DNA of 61,427 nucleotides, taken from NCBI GenBank assembly GCA_016871615.1, contig VHCX01000014.1, positions 1-61,427 on the forward strand. Reading direction: 5' to 3'. Both the position numbers and the translations under genes were made by a program. Positions 1 through 7,801 of the stretch are shown in pieces; position 1 is the stretch's first letter, and each line of letters begins with the position of its first letter. The notes below the pieces were generated by a model. That model ran no database searches, was not told the origin of the DNA, and worked only from the letters and a program-made list of their open reading frames with translations. The DNA is from Verrucomicrobiota bacterium. GTDB lineage: Bacteria > Verrucomicrobiota > Verrucomicrobiia > Limisphaerales > UBA9464.

Positions 1-66
1 CCGGTCACCGCGATTCATAACGTGATAAATCGCGCCGGCGTACTCGACTCTCAACTTGCGGGCCAT
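1..66 (-). pseudogene. RAYT (Y1 transposase) 5' fragment, copy 1, cut by window edge
   Basis: The minus strand from 66 encodes the first 22 residues of a REP-associated tyrosine transposase: it begins MARKLRVEYAGAIYHV and continues MNRGDR. It matches the start of the gene at 145-570 almost base for base, at a constant offset of 504 bp (position 1 corresponds to 505, 66 to 570). The similarity extends upstream of the start codon to about position 120. The rest lies outside the window, so I cannot tell whether this copy is complete. The two copies lie head-to-tail. Confidence 0.7.
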
Positions 67-110
67 CCCCGGAGAGTGGCTTTGGCCACCTGATGTATCA
101 ATATCAAGAA

Positions 111-162
111 CTGACCCTTTTACCTGTACCTGACCCCTTTACGCTCACATCCTGACCCCTTT
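111..162. repeat. TGACCCCTTT repeat cluster A (three copies)
   Basis: Three copies of a 10-bp unit, (C)TGACCC(C)TTT, occur at 111-120, 131-140 and 153-162. The minus-strand reading is AAAGGGGTCAG. The 3' copy supplies the last codons and stop of the truncated transposase ending at 145. Such GGGGTCAG strings beside Y1 transposases look like the short recognition or guide repeats of RAYT systems; that role is inferred here. Confidence 0.6.
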
Positions 163-570
163 AGCATCGGCCGCCACCAGTTTGGCCCGCGCCGGATTCA
201 AGTGGACGTACTCGCCCACGCTCTTGAGATAACCGCTGTCCGATCCGTCCAAGATCAGCGACTTGTAGCGCCCGGAGAACAAGTGGCCGACGAGCTTGTG
301 ACGCCGGTTGAAGCGGCTCGTGTAGGTGCCCAGCAACCACTTCATCCCGGCAATCAGGTTGGGCTGCGGCGTCTCGACCACCACGTGAAAATGATTCGGC
401 ATGAGGACATAGGCGTGAACCTGCCAGTCCGTCTTGGCGCAAGCCTCGCCCAGCGTGGCGACGGAGCGCCGGCGATCCGCATCATCCGCGAAGATCCGTT
501 CGCGCCGGTCACCGCGATTCATGACATGGTAAATCGCGCCAGCGTACTCGACTCTCAACTTGCGGGCCAT
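145..570 (-). pseudogene. REP-associated tyrosine transposase (RAYT), C-terminally truncated
   Basis: This 141-codon reading frame starts MARKLRVEY and carries the Y1_Tnp hallmarks: an MNRGDRRE segment near the N-terminus, the HUH metal motif in MPNHFHVVVE (about residues 60-70) and a late conserved Tyr context, EYVHLNPARA. RAYTs cut and rejoin single-stranded DNA at palindromic repeats using one tyrosine. Related proteins usually continue well past the HLNPARAK segment, but here the frame stops after VAADAKGVRM, and its last codons are the GGGGTCAGG repeat itself. It therefore looks truncated by the repeat, and activity is doubtful. The ATG at 570 is chosen because homology starts there; the frame is open further upstream only through repeat DNA. 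Confidence 0.7.
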
Positions 571-602
571 CCGGGGAGAGTGGCTTTGGCCGCTTGATGT
601 AT

Positions 603-656
603 CAATATCAAGAACTGACCCCTTTCCGTGACTGACCCCTTTCCGTGACCCCTTTT
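603..656. repeat. TGACCCCTTT repeat cluster B with a perfect 17-bp tandem duplication
   Basis: A 17-bp unit, CTGACCCCTTTCCGTGA, is perfectly duplicated at 615-631 and 632-648, followed by a third partial TGACCCCTTTT. Positions 603-625 are repeated, one base different, at 99-120, and occur as a perfect 23-bp inverted copy at 3081-3103. The cluster lies upstream of the transposase fragment. Confidence 0.75.
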
Positions 657-691
657 CGCCATCACTTTTCTCCCAACTAAATTGTTCCTGT

Positions 692-2524
692 TTAGAACAA
701 CCGGCGCTCATCGGTGGGTTGGTTTGGCGGCCAGACCCAGTCGGGGTGTTCGGCGTCCTTGCTCTTCGACATGACACCGCCGTCGTCGGTGTGGTTCGGG
801 CCGACGCTGTACAGGGTGAACGTTCCGTCGGTGTTGAGTCGGTAGCGCTGCGGTTGGCCGTCCATGGGGTCGAGCGGCACGGTTGTCAGGAATCGCGGCA
901 CGAGATCGCCAAGGGTCTTGGGATAGCCGCCGGTCCCGAGGCGATGCCGTTCCAGTGCGGCCACCGTGATGGCGAGGCGGCTGATCGAGAGGCACTGGTC
1001 GGTCTTTGTGGGCATTCGGGCCAAGGCCGGCAACATCGGGTCGATGAGGATCCGATAGGGATGCAGGCGCCTACCCTCCGTGTCGAAGACCGTCCGGTCG
1101 ATTTGCTCGATTTCCCAGATCGAACCCTTGGCGGCGATGCATCGGTTTGGATCGGAGCGCTGCAGCACATCCACCACCCGGTCCAGGATGCGTGCGTGGT
1201 AGGCCTGATTCTGTAGCAGCCAGGCGTCGGGCATCCGTCCTCCGCTGGAGCCCTTTCCAACCTCGGTTGTACCCAAGGTCGCCGGATCCAGCCGCCCCTG
1301 TCGCTCCCGCTCAATGCAGGATTGGCCGAAAAGACGCTCTCCCTGGAACGCCCCCACCAGACCCGCCCGCAGCGTCGATGTCGCGAAACGTTGCTGGAAG
1401 GCGGCCAGTTGGGCATCGGACCAGAGATGCTGCGAGGTTCCCTCCCAGAAGGCGTTGTAGGCGAAGCCCTGCAGGACGATACGCACCAGGTGACTCATCA
1501 GTGCCGAATCTTCATCCAGGTGCTCCCCAAGTCGCAGGATCGTCTCGATGTCCTCGGCCGCGCCCTTCGGGTCGCCCACGGCCAAACGGGCCACAGCCCG
1601 AAGGCGGAATCGGTCGGCCATGGGTTTGTACAGAGCGACGCGAGCCAGCGAAGCGTCGCGGAAGTCGGCGGAGTTGAGTTCGTGCCGACAGTGGGGACGG
1701 CGGGCCGCCTCGGCGATCTGCTCAAGGGCATCCCTCAACCCCTCCAACGCGAAGAGCACCGCCTGCGGGGCGGGCATGTCGGCCGGAGGCACTGGTAGGT
1801 GCGATAGGTCATGGTGGGAGCCCGCCGCGTCTGCACGCGCGTTGCGGATGGTGCCCGGGGTCAGAGAGGGCATCGACCGCAGCAGGCGGGCCAGGGCTTC
1901 AAGATCCCGTCCGGTTCGACGCAACGGTCTGCCCTCGGCTTCCGCGGTTTCGTACGGAAAGGCCAGCGAGACCTCTATCTCTGTGACCCGCGGTTGTCCC
2001 GTCCAACGCGACACGGGGTGTCCTTGGGTATCCCGGCTTTGGGTGTAGGCGTGGATTCCGGACAGGAAGGGGTGCGCGGCGAAGTTCTGTTCGGCCGGGA
2101 CCGGCGGCCCCATCAGTTCCTGGTAGGAGAGTGGCTCCCCGCGCTGCCGGAGCTGATCCTCGACCTCCCGCCAGGCCTGTTCCGCCCGTCGGCCCTCGAG
2201 GGCCAGACCCAGCGAGATCAGTGCCGCCACGACCACGGCGCCCAAGGCCAGAGGACGCCACCGAGGTTCCCATATCGACCAGAAGCCGGGGGCTCCCAGA
2301 GACACGGCCCGGCGATTCCAGAGCAGCGGCACCAGCCATGCGGGCAGAAAGAGCGCGAATTCCAGCCCGACATGCACTCCTTCGGGGAGGGAATTCCCTC
2401 GGCCCGAGAAGCCCCAGGCCACGTTGAGCAGCAACCCGGTTGCGAGGCTGAGGCAGAGACTCCTCCAGAAGCCAAACCGTCGGTGTTCCAAGGGGAGGAG
2501 GCGAAAGCGTTGCAGGAGGTTCAT
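692..2524 (-). CDS. Hypothetical membrane protein with pseudopilin-like C-terminal tail (610 aa)
   Basis: I do not recognise a named family. The start is placed at ATG 2524 (MNLLQRFRLLPLEH), because the open frame upstream runs only through repeat DNA. Three hydrophobic segments lie near residues 20-38, 52-68 and 91-108; the rest looks soluble. The last 70 residues (YPKTLGDLVPRFLTTVPLDP, then DGQPQRYRLN and YSVGPNHTDDGG) resemble the C-terminal half of type II secretion GspG-like pseudopilins. That tail is common on otherwise unrelated Verrucomicrobia and Planctomycetes proteins. No N-terminal prepilin cleavage site is seen, so this is not a pseudopilin itself. The gene is bracketed by inverted 23-bp repeats (603-625 and 3081-3103). 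Function unknown. Confidence 0.75.
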   Translation of the reverse strand: MNLLQRFRLLPLEHRRFGFWRSLCLSLATGLLLNVAWGFSGRGNSLPEGVHVGLEFALFLPAWLVPLLWNRRAVSLGAPGFWSIWEPRWRPLALGAVVVAALISLGLALEGRRAEQAWREVEDQLRQRGEPLSYQELMGPPVPAEQNFAAHPFLSGIHAYTQSRDTQGHPVSRWTGQPRVTEIEVSLAFPYETAEAEGRPLRRTGRDLEALARLLRSMPSLTPGTIRNARADAAGSHHDLSHLPVPPADMPAPQAVLFALEGLRDALEQIAEAARRPHCRHELNSADFRDASLARVALYKPMADRFRLRAVARLAVGDPKGAAEDIETILRLGEHLDEDSALMSHLVRIVLQGFAYNAFWEGTSQHLWSDAQLAAFQQRFATSTLRAGLVGAFQGERLFGQSCIERERQGRLDPATLGTTEVGKGSSGGRMPDAWLLQNQAYHARILDRVVDVLQRSDPNRCIAAKGSIWEIEQIDRTVFDTEGRRLHPYRILIDPMLPALARMPTKTDQCLSISRLAITVAALERHRLGTGGYPKTLGDLVPRFLTTVPLDPMDGQPQRYRLNTDGTFTLYSVGPNHTDDGGVMSKSKDAEHPDWVWPPNQPTDERRLF

Positions 2525-2724
2525 CGGGGGTGGGTGGGGTGTGGGATCCGGTTCCTGGGGCAGGATCGCTGTTTGAGGATCATGGCCGGAGATCGGCCCC
2601 CGGTGTCGTTGGGAAAGCGGTGCGGTGATTCCACCAGCAGGCGGTTCTGGTTTCCGCACACCGCGAGGCCGGTTCAGTTCGCAGCCGGTGTACGAATCTT
2701 TCTGTAATTTGCTCTCCGGATGCT

Positions 2725-2806
2725 CCATCCCAACCCCTGCGGGGGAGGTGGAGCGATGGCGAGCGTAGCGAGCCGAGCGCAACCGACCCCGCAAGGGTTG
2801 GGATGG
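2725..2806. repeat. Long inverted repeat, 20-bp arms, REP-like
   Basis: The arms at 2725-2744 and 2787-2806 are reverse complements at 19 of 20 positions, each built on CCATCCCAACCC and TGCGGGG. The 42-bp spacer contains a second imperfect palindrome around GCGAGCGTAGCGAGC. This is the form expected of a repetitive extragenic palindrome, and a RAYT lies 2 kb away; the link is inferred. Confidence 0.6.
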
Positions 2807-2884
2807 CAAAAATTGTTGCCAATGGTGGACCACGGAGGGGCCGGATTGGGGTGTTCGACAAAAAACATCCACACCCACCCAACC

Positions 2885-3067
2885 GTGATCCACCCAGAAA
2901 ACCCCGACCTCCTGTCCACCGTCTTGCAACTCCTCACCGAACAGGGCTCCAGCGGCTTCGCCGAGGGCACTCGCATCCTCGTCAATGAGGCCATGCTCCG
3001 CGAACGCTCCAGCGCCCTCCACGCAGAACCCTACCAGCGCTGCGAAGAGCGCCTCGGCCACGCCAAT
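2885..3067 (+). pseudogene. IS256-family transposase N-terminal remnant
   Basis: Reading from GTG 2885, the plus strand encodes about 60 residues that fit the N-terminus of IS256/Mutator-type transposases: a helical segment with LTEQGSSGFAEGTRILVNEA followed by PYQR and RLGHAN. In intact members the HAN motif leads into GYKPKT and the DDE core. Here homology ends exactly at HAN (3067) and the frame runs into A/G-rich sequence and the GGGGTCAG repeat. The catalytic core is absent, so this is a dead fragment. Confidence 0.65.
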
Positions 3068-3080
3068 GAGGAAAAGGGGA

Positions 3081-3103
3081 AAAGGGGTCAGTTCTTGATA
3101 TTG
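3081..3103. repeat. Inverted copy of the 603-625 repeat
   Basis: These 23 bases are the exact reverse complement of 603-625. They begin 14 bp after the point where the IS256 remnant loses homology, the gap being A/G-rich. Confidence 0.8.
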
Positions 3104-3270
3104 TCTACTCCCCGCTCAAATTTCTCCGCCGACACACGCGATGGTTCAGATGACCGCGCGTGCCCATCGCCGGACGCTCGGCGATTCCTCCCATCGTCAT
3201 CGTCGTCTCAGCCCGCGACGCCGTCGACGGCTGCGCTTTCTGCGAACGCTGTGGCGCGGACCCCGGAGTA

Positions 3271-4758
3271 TCAGGCCAGAATGCCCCGGATGACCTCCGG
3301 CTCGATCACGCCGGTGAGCTTCTGGTCGAGGCCGCCGTAGAAGTAGGTGAGCTTGAGCGGGTCGAGACCCATGAGGTGCAAGAGGGTGGCGTGCAGGTCG
3401 CGGACGTGGTGGCGGTCGACCGCGGCCTCATGGCCCAACTCGTCGGTCTCGCCATAGCTGGTGCCGCCACGAACGCCACCGCCGGCCAGCCAGTAGGTGA
3501 AGCCCTTGGGGTTGTGGTCGCGCCCCCCGTTGCCTCCCTGCGACACGGCCTGCCGGCCGAACTCGCCCCCCCACACGATGAGGGTCGAGTCGAGCAGGCC
3601 GCGCTGCTCGAGGTCGGCCAGGAGCGCGGCGATGGGCTGGTCGATCTCAGGCCCATGAATGCGGAGGTTCTCCTCGACACCATTGTGGGCGTCCCAGTTC
3701 TGCTGCTGGTGGCCACCTCCGTGGTAGATCTGGATGAACCGCACCCCGCGCTCGACCAGGCGTCGGGCGATGAGGCACTGGCGACCGAAGGGCGCCGGCC
3801 CCAGCGCCAGCGGATGGTCGTCGGGACGGGACTGGTTCACGCCGTAGCTCTCGAGGGTGGCGGCCGATTCCTGCGACAGGTCGAGGGCGTCGGGCGCGCT
3901 GCGCTGGAGCTGGAAGGCCAACTCGTAACTGGCGATGCGCGCCTGCAGCTCGCTGAAGCCCGGCCGCGAGGCCATATGCCCGGCGTTGAGATGGTTGAGC
4001 GTGGTGATGGTGTCGCGCTGGATCCCGGGCGGAGCCCCGTCGGCCGGGTCGAGGTTGAGGATGGGGTTGCCCGAGGCCCGGAACACCGTGCCCTGGTAGG
4101 CCGCCGGCATGAAGCCGCTGGACCAGTTGGCCGCGCCGCTGATGGGCCCGCCGCGCGGATCGAGCATGACCACGTAGCCCGGCAGGTTCACATTGGCCGA
4201 GCCCAGCCCGTAGGACATCCAGGAACCCATCGACGGCCAACCCTGCAGCACGCGCCCGCTGTTCATCTGGATCATGGCCGAGCCATGCGCGAAGGAGTCG
4301 GCATACAGCGACTTGATGACGGCCAGCTTGTCCATGTGGCCGGAGAGGTGAGGCAGCACATCGCTGCACCACAGGCCCGACTTCCCACACTGCCGGAAAG
4401 TGCGCTTGGAACCCAGCAGGGTGCCCGGCTTCACGTCGCGGCGTCGCTGCTCCAGCGAGGCCGTCTGGCCGTGGCGGCGGTTGAGCTCGGGCTTGTAGTC
4501 GAAGAGGTCCATCTGGGACGGCCCCCCGTACATGAAGAGGAAGATGCAGGCCTTGGCCTTGGCCGGCCGGTGCGGCGGCTTCACGCGCATGGGGTCCGAC
4601 CCGAGGCTTGCGGCGACCTCGGGCCGCGCGAAGAAGCCGTCGGCCTCGAGCATCCCGGACAAGGCCAGGCTGGTGAAGCCGGCACCGAACTGGGCCAGGA
4701 AGTCGCGGCGGGAACCCGCGCACAGCGATGCGGGTCGGGGACGGGGTTCAGTCGACAT
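3271..4758 (-). CDS. DUF1501 family protein, Tat-exported (module 1)
   Basis: This 495-aa member of the DUF1501 family belongs to the alkaline-phosphatase/sulfatase-like fold. A twin-arginine signal, SRRDFLAQFG, sits at residues 16-25, so export folded to the periplasm is expected. Family marks are FLFMYGGPSQMDLFDYKP near residue 75, WGGEFGRQ near 390 and GRDHNPKGFTYWLAGGG near 410. It overlaps the DUF1549/DUF1553 gene upstream by 11 bp, the usual translationally coupled pair in these phyla. The biochemical function of the family is not established; genomic association suggests extracellular polymer use. Confidence 0.9.
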   Translation of the reverse strand: MSTEPRPRPASLCAGSRRDFLAQFGAGFTSLALSGMLEADGFFARPEVAASLGSDPMRVKPPHRPAKAKACIFLFMYGGPSQMDLFDYKPELNRRHGQTASLEQRRRDVKPGTLLGSKRTFRQCGKSGLWCSDVLPHLSGHMDKLAVIKSLYADSFAHGSAMIQMNSGRVLQGWPSMGSWMSYGLGSANVNLPGYVVMLDPRGGPISGAANWSSGFMPAAYQGTVFRASGNPILNLDPADGAPPGIQRDTITTLNHLNAGHMASRPGFSELQARIASYELAFQLQRSAPDALDLSQESAATLESYGVNQSRPDDHPLALGPAPFGRQCLIARRLVERGVRFIQIYHGGGHQQQNWDAHNGVEENLRIHGPEIDQPIAALLADLEQRGLLDSTLIVWGGEFGRQAVSQGGNGGRDHNPKGFTYWLAGGGVRGGTSYGETDELGHEAAVDRHHVRDLHATLLHLMGLDPLKLTYFYGGLDQKLTGVIEPEVIRGILA

Positions 4759-7648
4759 AGGCCACTTCGTTGAGGTTGAGCATCAGCAGGCAGGCGCTTT
4801 CCAGGGCCCGGTGACGGGCCCAGTCGCGGGGTCGCTCCGGCCAGAGGGCCCGAGGGGTGCCGCCCGCCGGGGTCCAATGCAGGCGATCCAGGCCCACACC
4901 CGATCCCCAGGCCCGGACCCCCAAGGCCCCGGTCGGCGGAATTCCCGGAGGCAGCGCGGTCTCCAGCACCGGGTCGGCGCCCTCGCCCAACCGGACAACC
5001 AACCGACCGCCGTCGAGCCGGAGGCGGACGCGGAGTCCCTCGCCATCCAGCGCGACGCCCTCGCGCGCGGCGAGGCGCGTGGCCGAGCGCGGCGTGGTGT
5101 GGCGGACGGACACCCGACCTTCCCGGGGCTCGAAGACCACCTCAAGGGCGCTCTCGGCGGGCTCCCTGGGACGCACCGAGGCCCTCAGCAGCAGGCCCAC
5201 CTGCGAACAACCCACCTGAGGCACCAACCCGAACGACAGCTCGCCGTCACCGAGGTCCAAACCCCGGCGGAGGGCGAAGGGACCCCGACCGGCCTCGAGG
5301 GCGCGGTTGCCCTCGTACTCGCGGGGCCAGAGTCCCTTGTGAGCCTCCCACTCCGGCCCGGGAGGCACGAGAAAGCGCTCGGCGGGAAGGGCGTTGAAAT
5401 AGGGCACCGACAGGGTGTCGGGAACATCCGGACGAAAGGACATCCGATGTCCGAGACCGGACCAGACGTCCACCTGACGGGCGAAGAAGGCCGCGACGGA
5501 GGCCGACTCGCCGGCTTCCGGAAACCTGCCGGTGGCCAGGGTCCAGGCCCGGCGCAGCCAGCGGGCCTCGTCGGGGAAGGCCTGCGGGGACCCCGGGGCG
5601 GCACCGGAGGACTCTGCGGGGGCGACCGGTTCCTCCCGCACGCGTCGGGCGAGGGCGGCGGCCTGATCCTGCACGAAGGCGTCGTTGAGCAGCATCAGGG
5701 CCTGCGGGGCCACCGTGGTCACCGGCCGCTCGGCCAGCGGCGAGGTGGCGTTGCTGTAGTCGAAGGCCTCGAACATCGGGACCATGGAGGTGCGACGGAT
5801 GTAGGCGTAGACGCTGCGCCGCGCACGCTCACCGGGTCCGGAGACCTGCCAGTCGGTGCCGGGCCTCGATCCCCCGGCCAGCACCTCCCCGCTCAGCGCC
5901 GGGAAGAAGCCTCGCCCGCCCGCCTCGAGGTTCAGGGACCCGGAGATCGACAGGAGCGTGTCGCGCAACGCCTCGGCATCGAGCCGCCGGAGGTTCTGGC
6001 GCCAGAGCAGGTCGTTGCCGGGATCGGCCCCGGCCGCCGCGGCATCCGGGACGCGCGAGGACTGCTTCCATGTCGCCGACGTGAGGATGAGCCGGTGCAG
6101 CGCCTTCATCGACCAGCCCTGGCGGAGAAACTCGCCGGCCAGCCAATCGAGCAGCCCGGGATGGCTCGGCAGTCCGCCGACCCGGCCGAAGTCGGTGGTG
6201 GTGCGGACCAACCCACGGCCGAAGTGGTGATGCCACACCCGGTTGACCAGCACCCGGGCCGTCAGCGGATTCGACGGGCTGGCGATCCAGTCGGCCAGCG
6301 CCAGGCGTCGGCCCGCGGCGGGAGATCCCTGGGCCCCGGCGGCAGCGAACTCCCCTCCCCCGGCCGCCTTGAGGAACCCCGGCTTCACCTCCGCGCCCGG
6401 CGACCTGGGGTTGCCACGCGACAGGATCCGAACCTCCGGCGCCGGACCACCGCGCTCCCGGGCCGCGAGCGCCCACTCGAAGGGCGGAACCGCCTTCTGG
6501 AGCCCCTCGATGCGCCGGGAAAGCTCCTTGCGTGCGGCCTCGTCGGCGGTCGCCTCGCGGCGGGCCTCCAACTCGCGCCGTTCGCGCTCCCGGCCGGCCT
6601 TCCACGCGTCGACCTCCGCCGCCGAGGCCAGGGGCGCGAAGAGCGGCGAGTCGAGCCCGGGACCGCCGCCGACCCCGACATGGAGCGGCCGGAACAGCGC
6701 CAGCAGGGCGTAGTAGTCGTGCTGGGGGATGGGGTCGAACTTGTGGTCGTGGCAACGGGCGCAGGCCACGGTCATGCCCAGGAACGCCGCCCCGGTGGTC
6801 CCGACGATGTCGTCCAGCTCGTCGTACTCGGCGAGCACCTTGTCGTCGGGCTCATCGTCGTGGACACCCAGGCGAAGGAATCCGGTGGCGACGACCGCAT
6901 CCCGCCAGGCCGCGCCCGAGCGGCCGTCCCGGTCCACGAGGCCGGCCGCCAGCTGATCCCCGGCGATCTGCTCACGAAGGAAACGGTCGTAGGGCTTGTC
7001 CTCGTTGAAGGCCCGGATCACGTAGTCGCGGTAGCGCCACGCCTCGAGCTTCTCGCCGTCGCGCTCGTAGCCGTTGCTCTGGGCGAAGCGCACGACATCC
7101 AGCCAGTGGCGGCCCCATCGCTCGCCGTAGCGGGGGCTGGCCAGGAGCGCGTCGACCCGGCGGGACCAGGCCTCGGGCGAGGGATCCCGCTCGAACGCGG
7201 CGATCTCGTCGGGCGTGGGCGGCAGACCGACGAGGTCGGCATGGAGCCGCCGCAACAGCTCGCGGGGGGAGGCCTCGGGAGCGGGAGAAAGCGCCTTTTC
7301 GGACAATGCCTCGAGGATGAACGCGTCGATCGGATGCCGGCCACGGGGATCGGCCACGCGCGGAACCTCGGGCCGGGACAGGGGCCGGAAGGCCCACCAG
7401 TCTCCGGAGGCCGGTGCCTGCGCGGCGGACCCGGGAACCTCGGCGGCCACGCCGATCGACGAGGGGCCCTGCCAGAGGGCCAGCAGTCCCAACACGCACC
7501 GAAGGATCCCATGCGACCGATCCAACCGACCCGGCCAGGCGCGCTGGAGAATCCCAAGGACGCCACCCCTCCGCCCGCCCCCCGGGACGCCCGGCCGGGA
7601 TTCCCGGGCCGGGGGCCGGGATCGGATCAAGGTCGAGGGGAAATCCAT
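4748..7648 (-). CDS. DUF1549/DUF1553 protein (PSCyt2 type) with a C-terminal insert (module 1)
   Basis: This 966-aa protein starts at ATG 7648; an ATG at 7684 is also open, but the segment before the hydrophobic stretch is already long. A hydrophobic stretch near residues 55-75 suggests export or anchoring. DUF1549 covers about residues 105-310 and includes PTPDEIAAFERDP, RYGERWGRHWLDVVRFA and the haem-like CARCHDHKFDP near 295. DUF1553 follows (RVLVNRVWHHHFGRGLVRT). About 190 residues with alternating beta-like pattern are inserted before the family's final helix (LESACLLMLNLNEVAYVD). No N-terminal cytochrome domain is present, unlike module 2. It is partnered with the DUF1501 gene downstream. 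Confidence 0.88.
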   Translation of the reverse strand: MDFPSTLIRSRPPARESRPGVPGGGRRGGVLGILQRAWPGRLDRSHGILRCVLGLLALWQGPSSIGVAAEVPGSAAQAPASGDWWAFRPLSRPEVPRVADPRGRHPIDAFILEALSEKALSPAPEASPRELLRRLHADLVGLPPTPDEIAAFERDPSPEAWSRRVDALLASPRYGERWGRHWLDVVRFAQSNGYERDGEKLEAWRYRDYVIRAFNEDKPYDRFLREQIAGDQLAAGLVDRDGRSGAAWRDAVVATGFLRLGVHDDEPDDKVLAEYDELDDIVGTTGAAFLGMTVACARCHDHKFDPIPQHDYYALLALFRPLHVGVGGGPGLDSPLFAPLASAAEVDAWKAGRERERRELEARREATADEAARKELSRRIEGLQKAVPPFEWALAARERGGPAPEVRILSRGNPRSPGAEVKPGFLKAAGGGEFAAAGAQGSPAAGRRLALADWIASPSNPLTARVLVNRVWHHHFGRGLVRTTTDFGRVGGLPSHPGLLDWLAGEFLRQGWSMKALHRLILTSATWKQSSRVPDAAAAGADPGNDLLWRQNLRRLDAEALRDTLLSISGSLNLEAGGRGFFPALSGEVLAGGSRPGTDWQVSGPGERARRSVYAYIRRTSMVPMFEAFDYSNATSPLAERPVTTVAPQALMLLNDAFVQDQAAALARRVREEPVAPAESSGAAPGSPQAFPDEARWLRRAWTLATGRFPEAGESASVAAFFARQVDVWSGLGHRMSFRPDVPDTLSVPYFNALPAERFLVPPGPEWEAHKGLWPREYEGNRALEAGRGPFALRRGLDLGDGELSFGLVPQVGCSQVGLLLRASVRPREPAESALEVVFEPREGRVSVRHTTPRSATRLAAREGVALDGEGLRVRLRLDGGRLVVRLGEGADPVLETALPPGIPPTGALGVRAWGSGVGLDRLHWTPAGGTPRALWPERPRDWARHRALESACLLMLNLNEVAYVD

Positions 7649-7737
7649 GACACGAATCGTTCCGCCGGTGGATGCGCGCGTCAAGGGGCGGCGCCCGGGC
7701 CCTTCCGGCGGGCAGGCCCGGAGACGGCCGTCGCCAA

Positions 7738-7766
7738 AAGGGCCCCGGTGGCGTGCCGGGGCCCTT
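7738..7766 (-). terminator. Intrinsic terminator after the 7802-9980 locus
   Basis: Perfect 11-bp arms (AAGGGCCCCGG at 7738-7748, its complement at 7756-7766) with a 7-nt loop. On the minus strand the stem ends in CCCTTTT, a short U tract. It lies 35 bp past the stop at 7802. Confidence 0.65.
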
Positions 7767-7801
7767 GGCGGTGCAAACTCACCCGTGGAGGAGTTTCGCG
7801 C

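Larger units (their letters stand above)
2525..3270. other. Gene-free repeat and insertion-sequence scar
   Basis: No intact gene is seen in these 746 bases. They hold a long palindrome (2725-2806), an IS256-family transposase remnant (2885-3067) and a GGGGTCAG-type repeat (3081-3103). Bases 2525-2724 and 3104-3270 show nothing I can assign. Confidence 0.6.
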
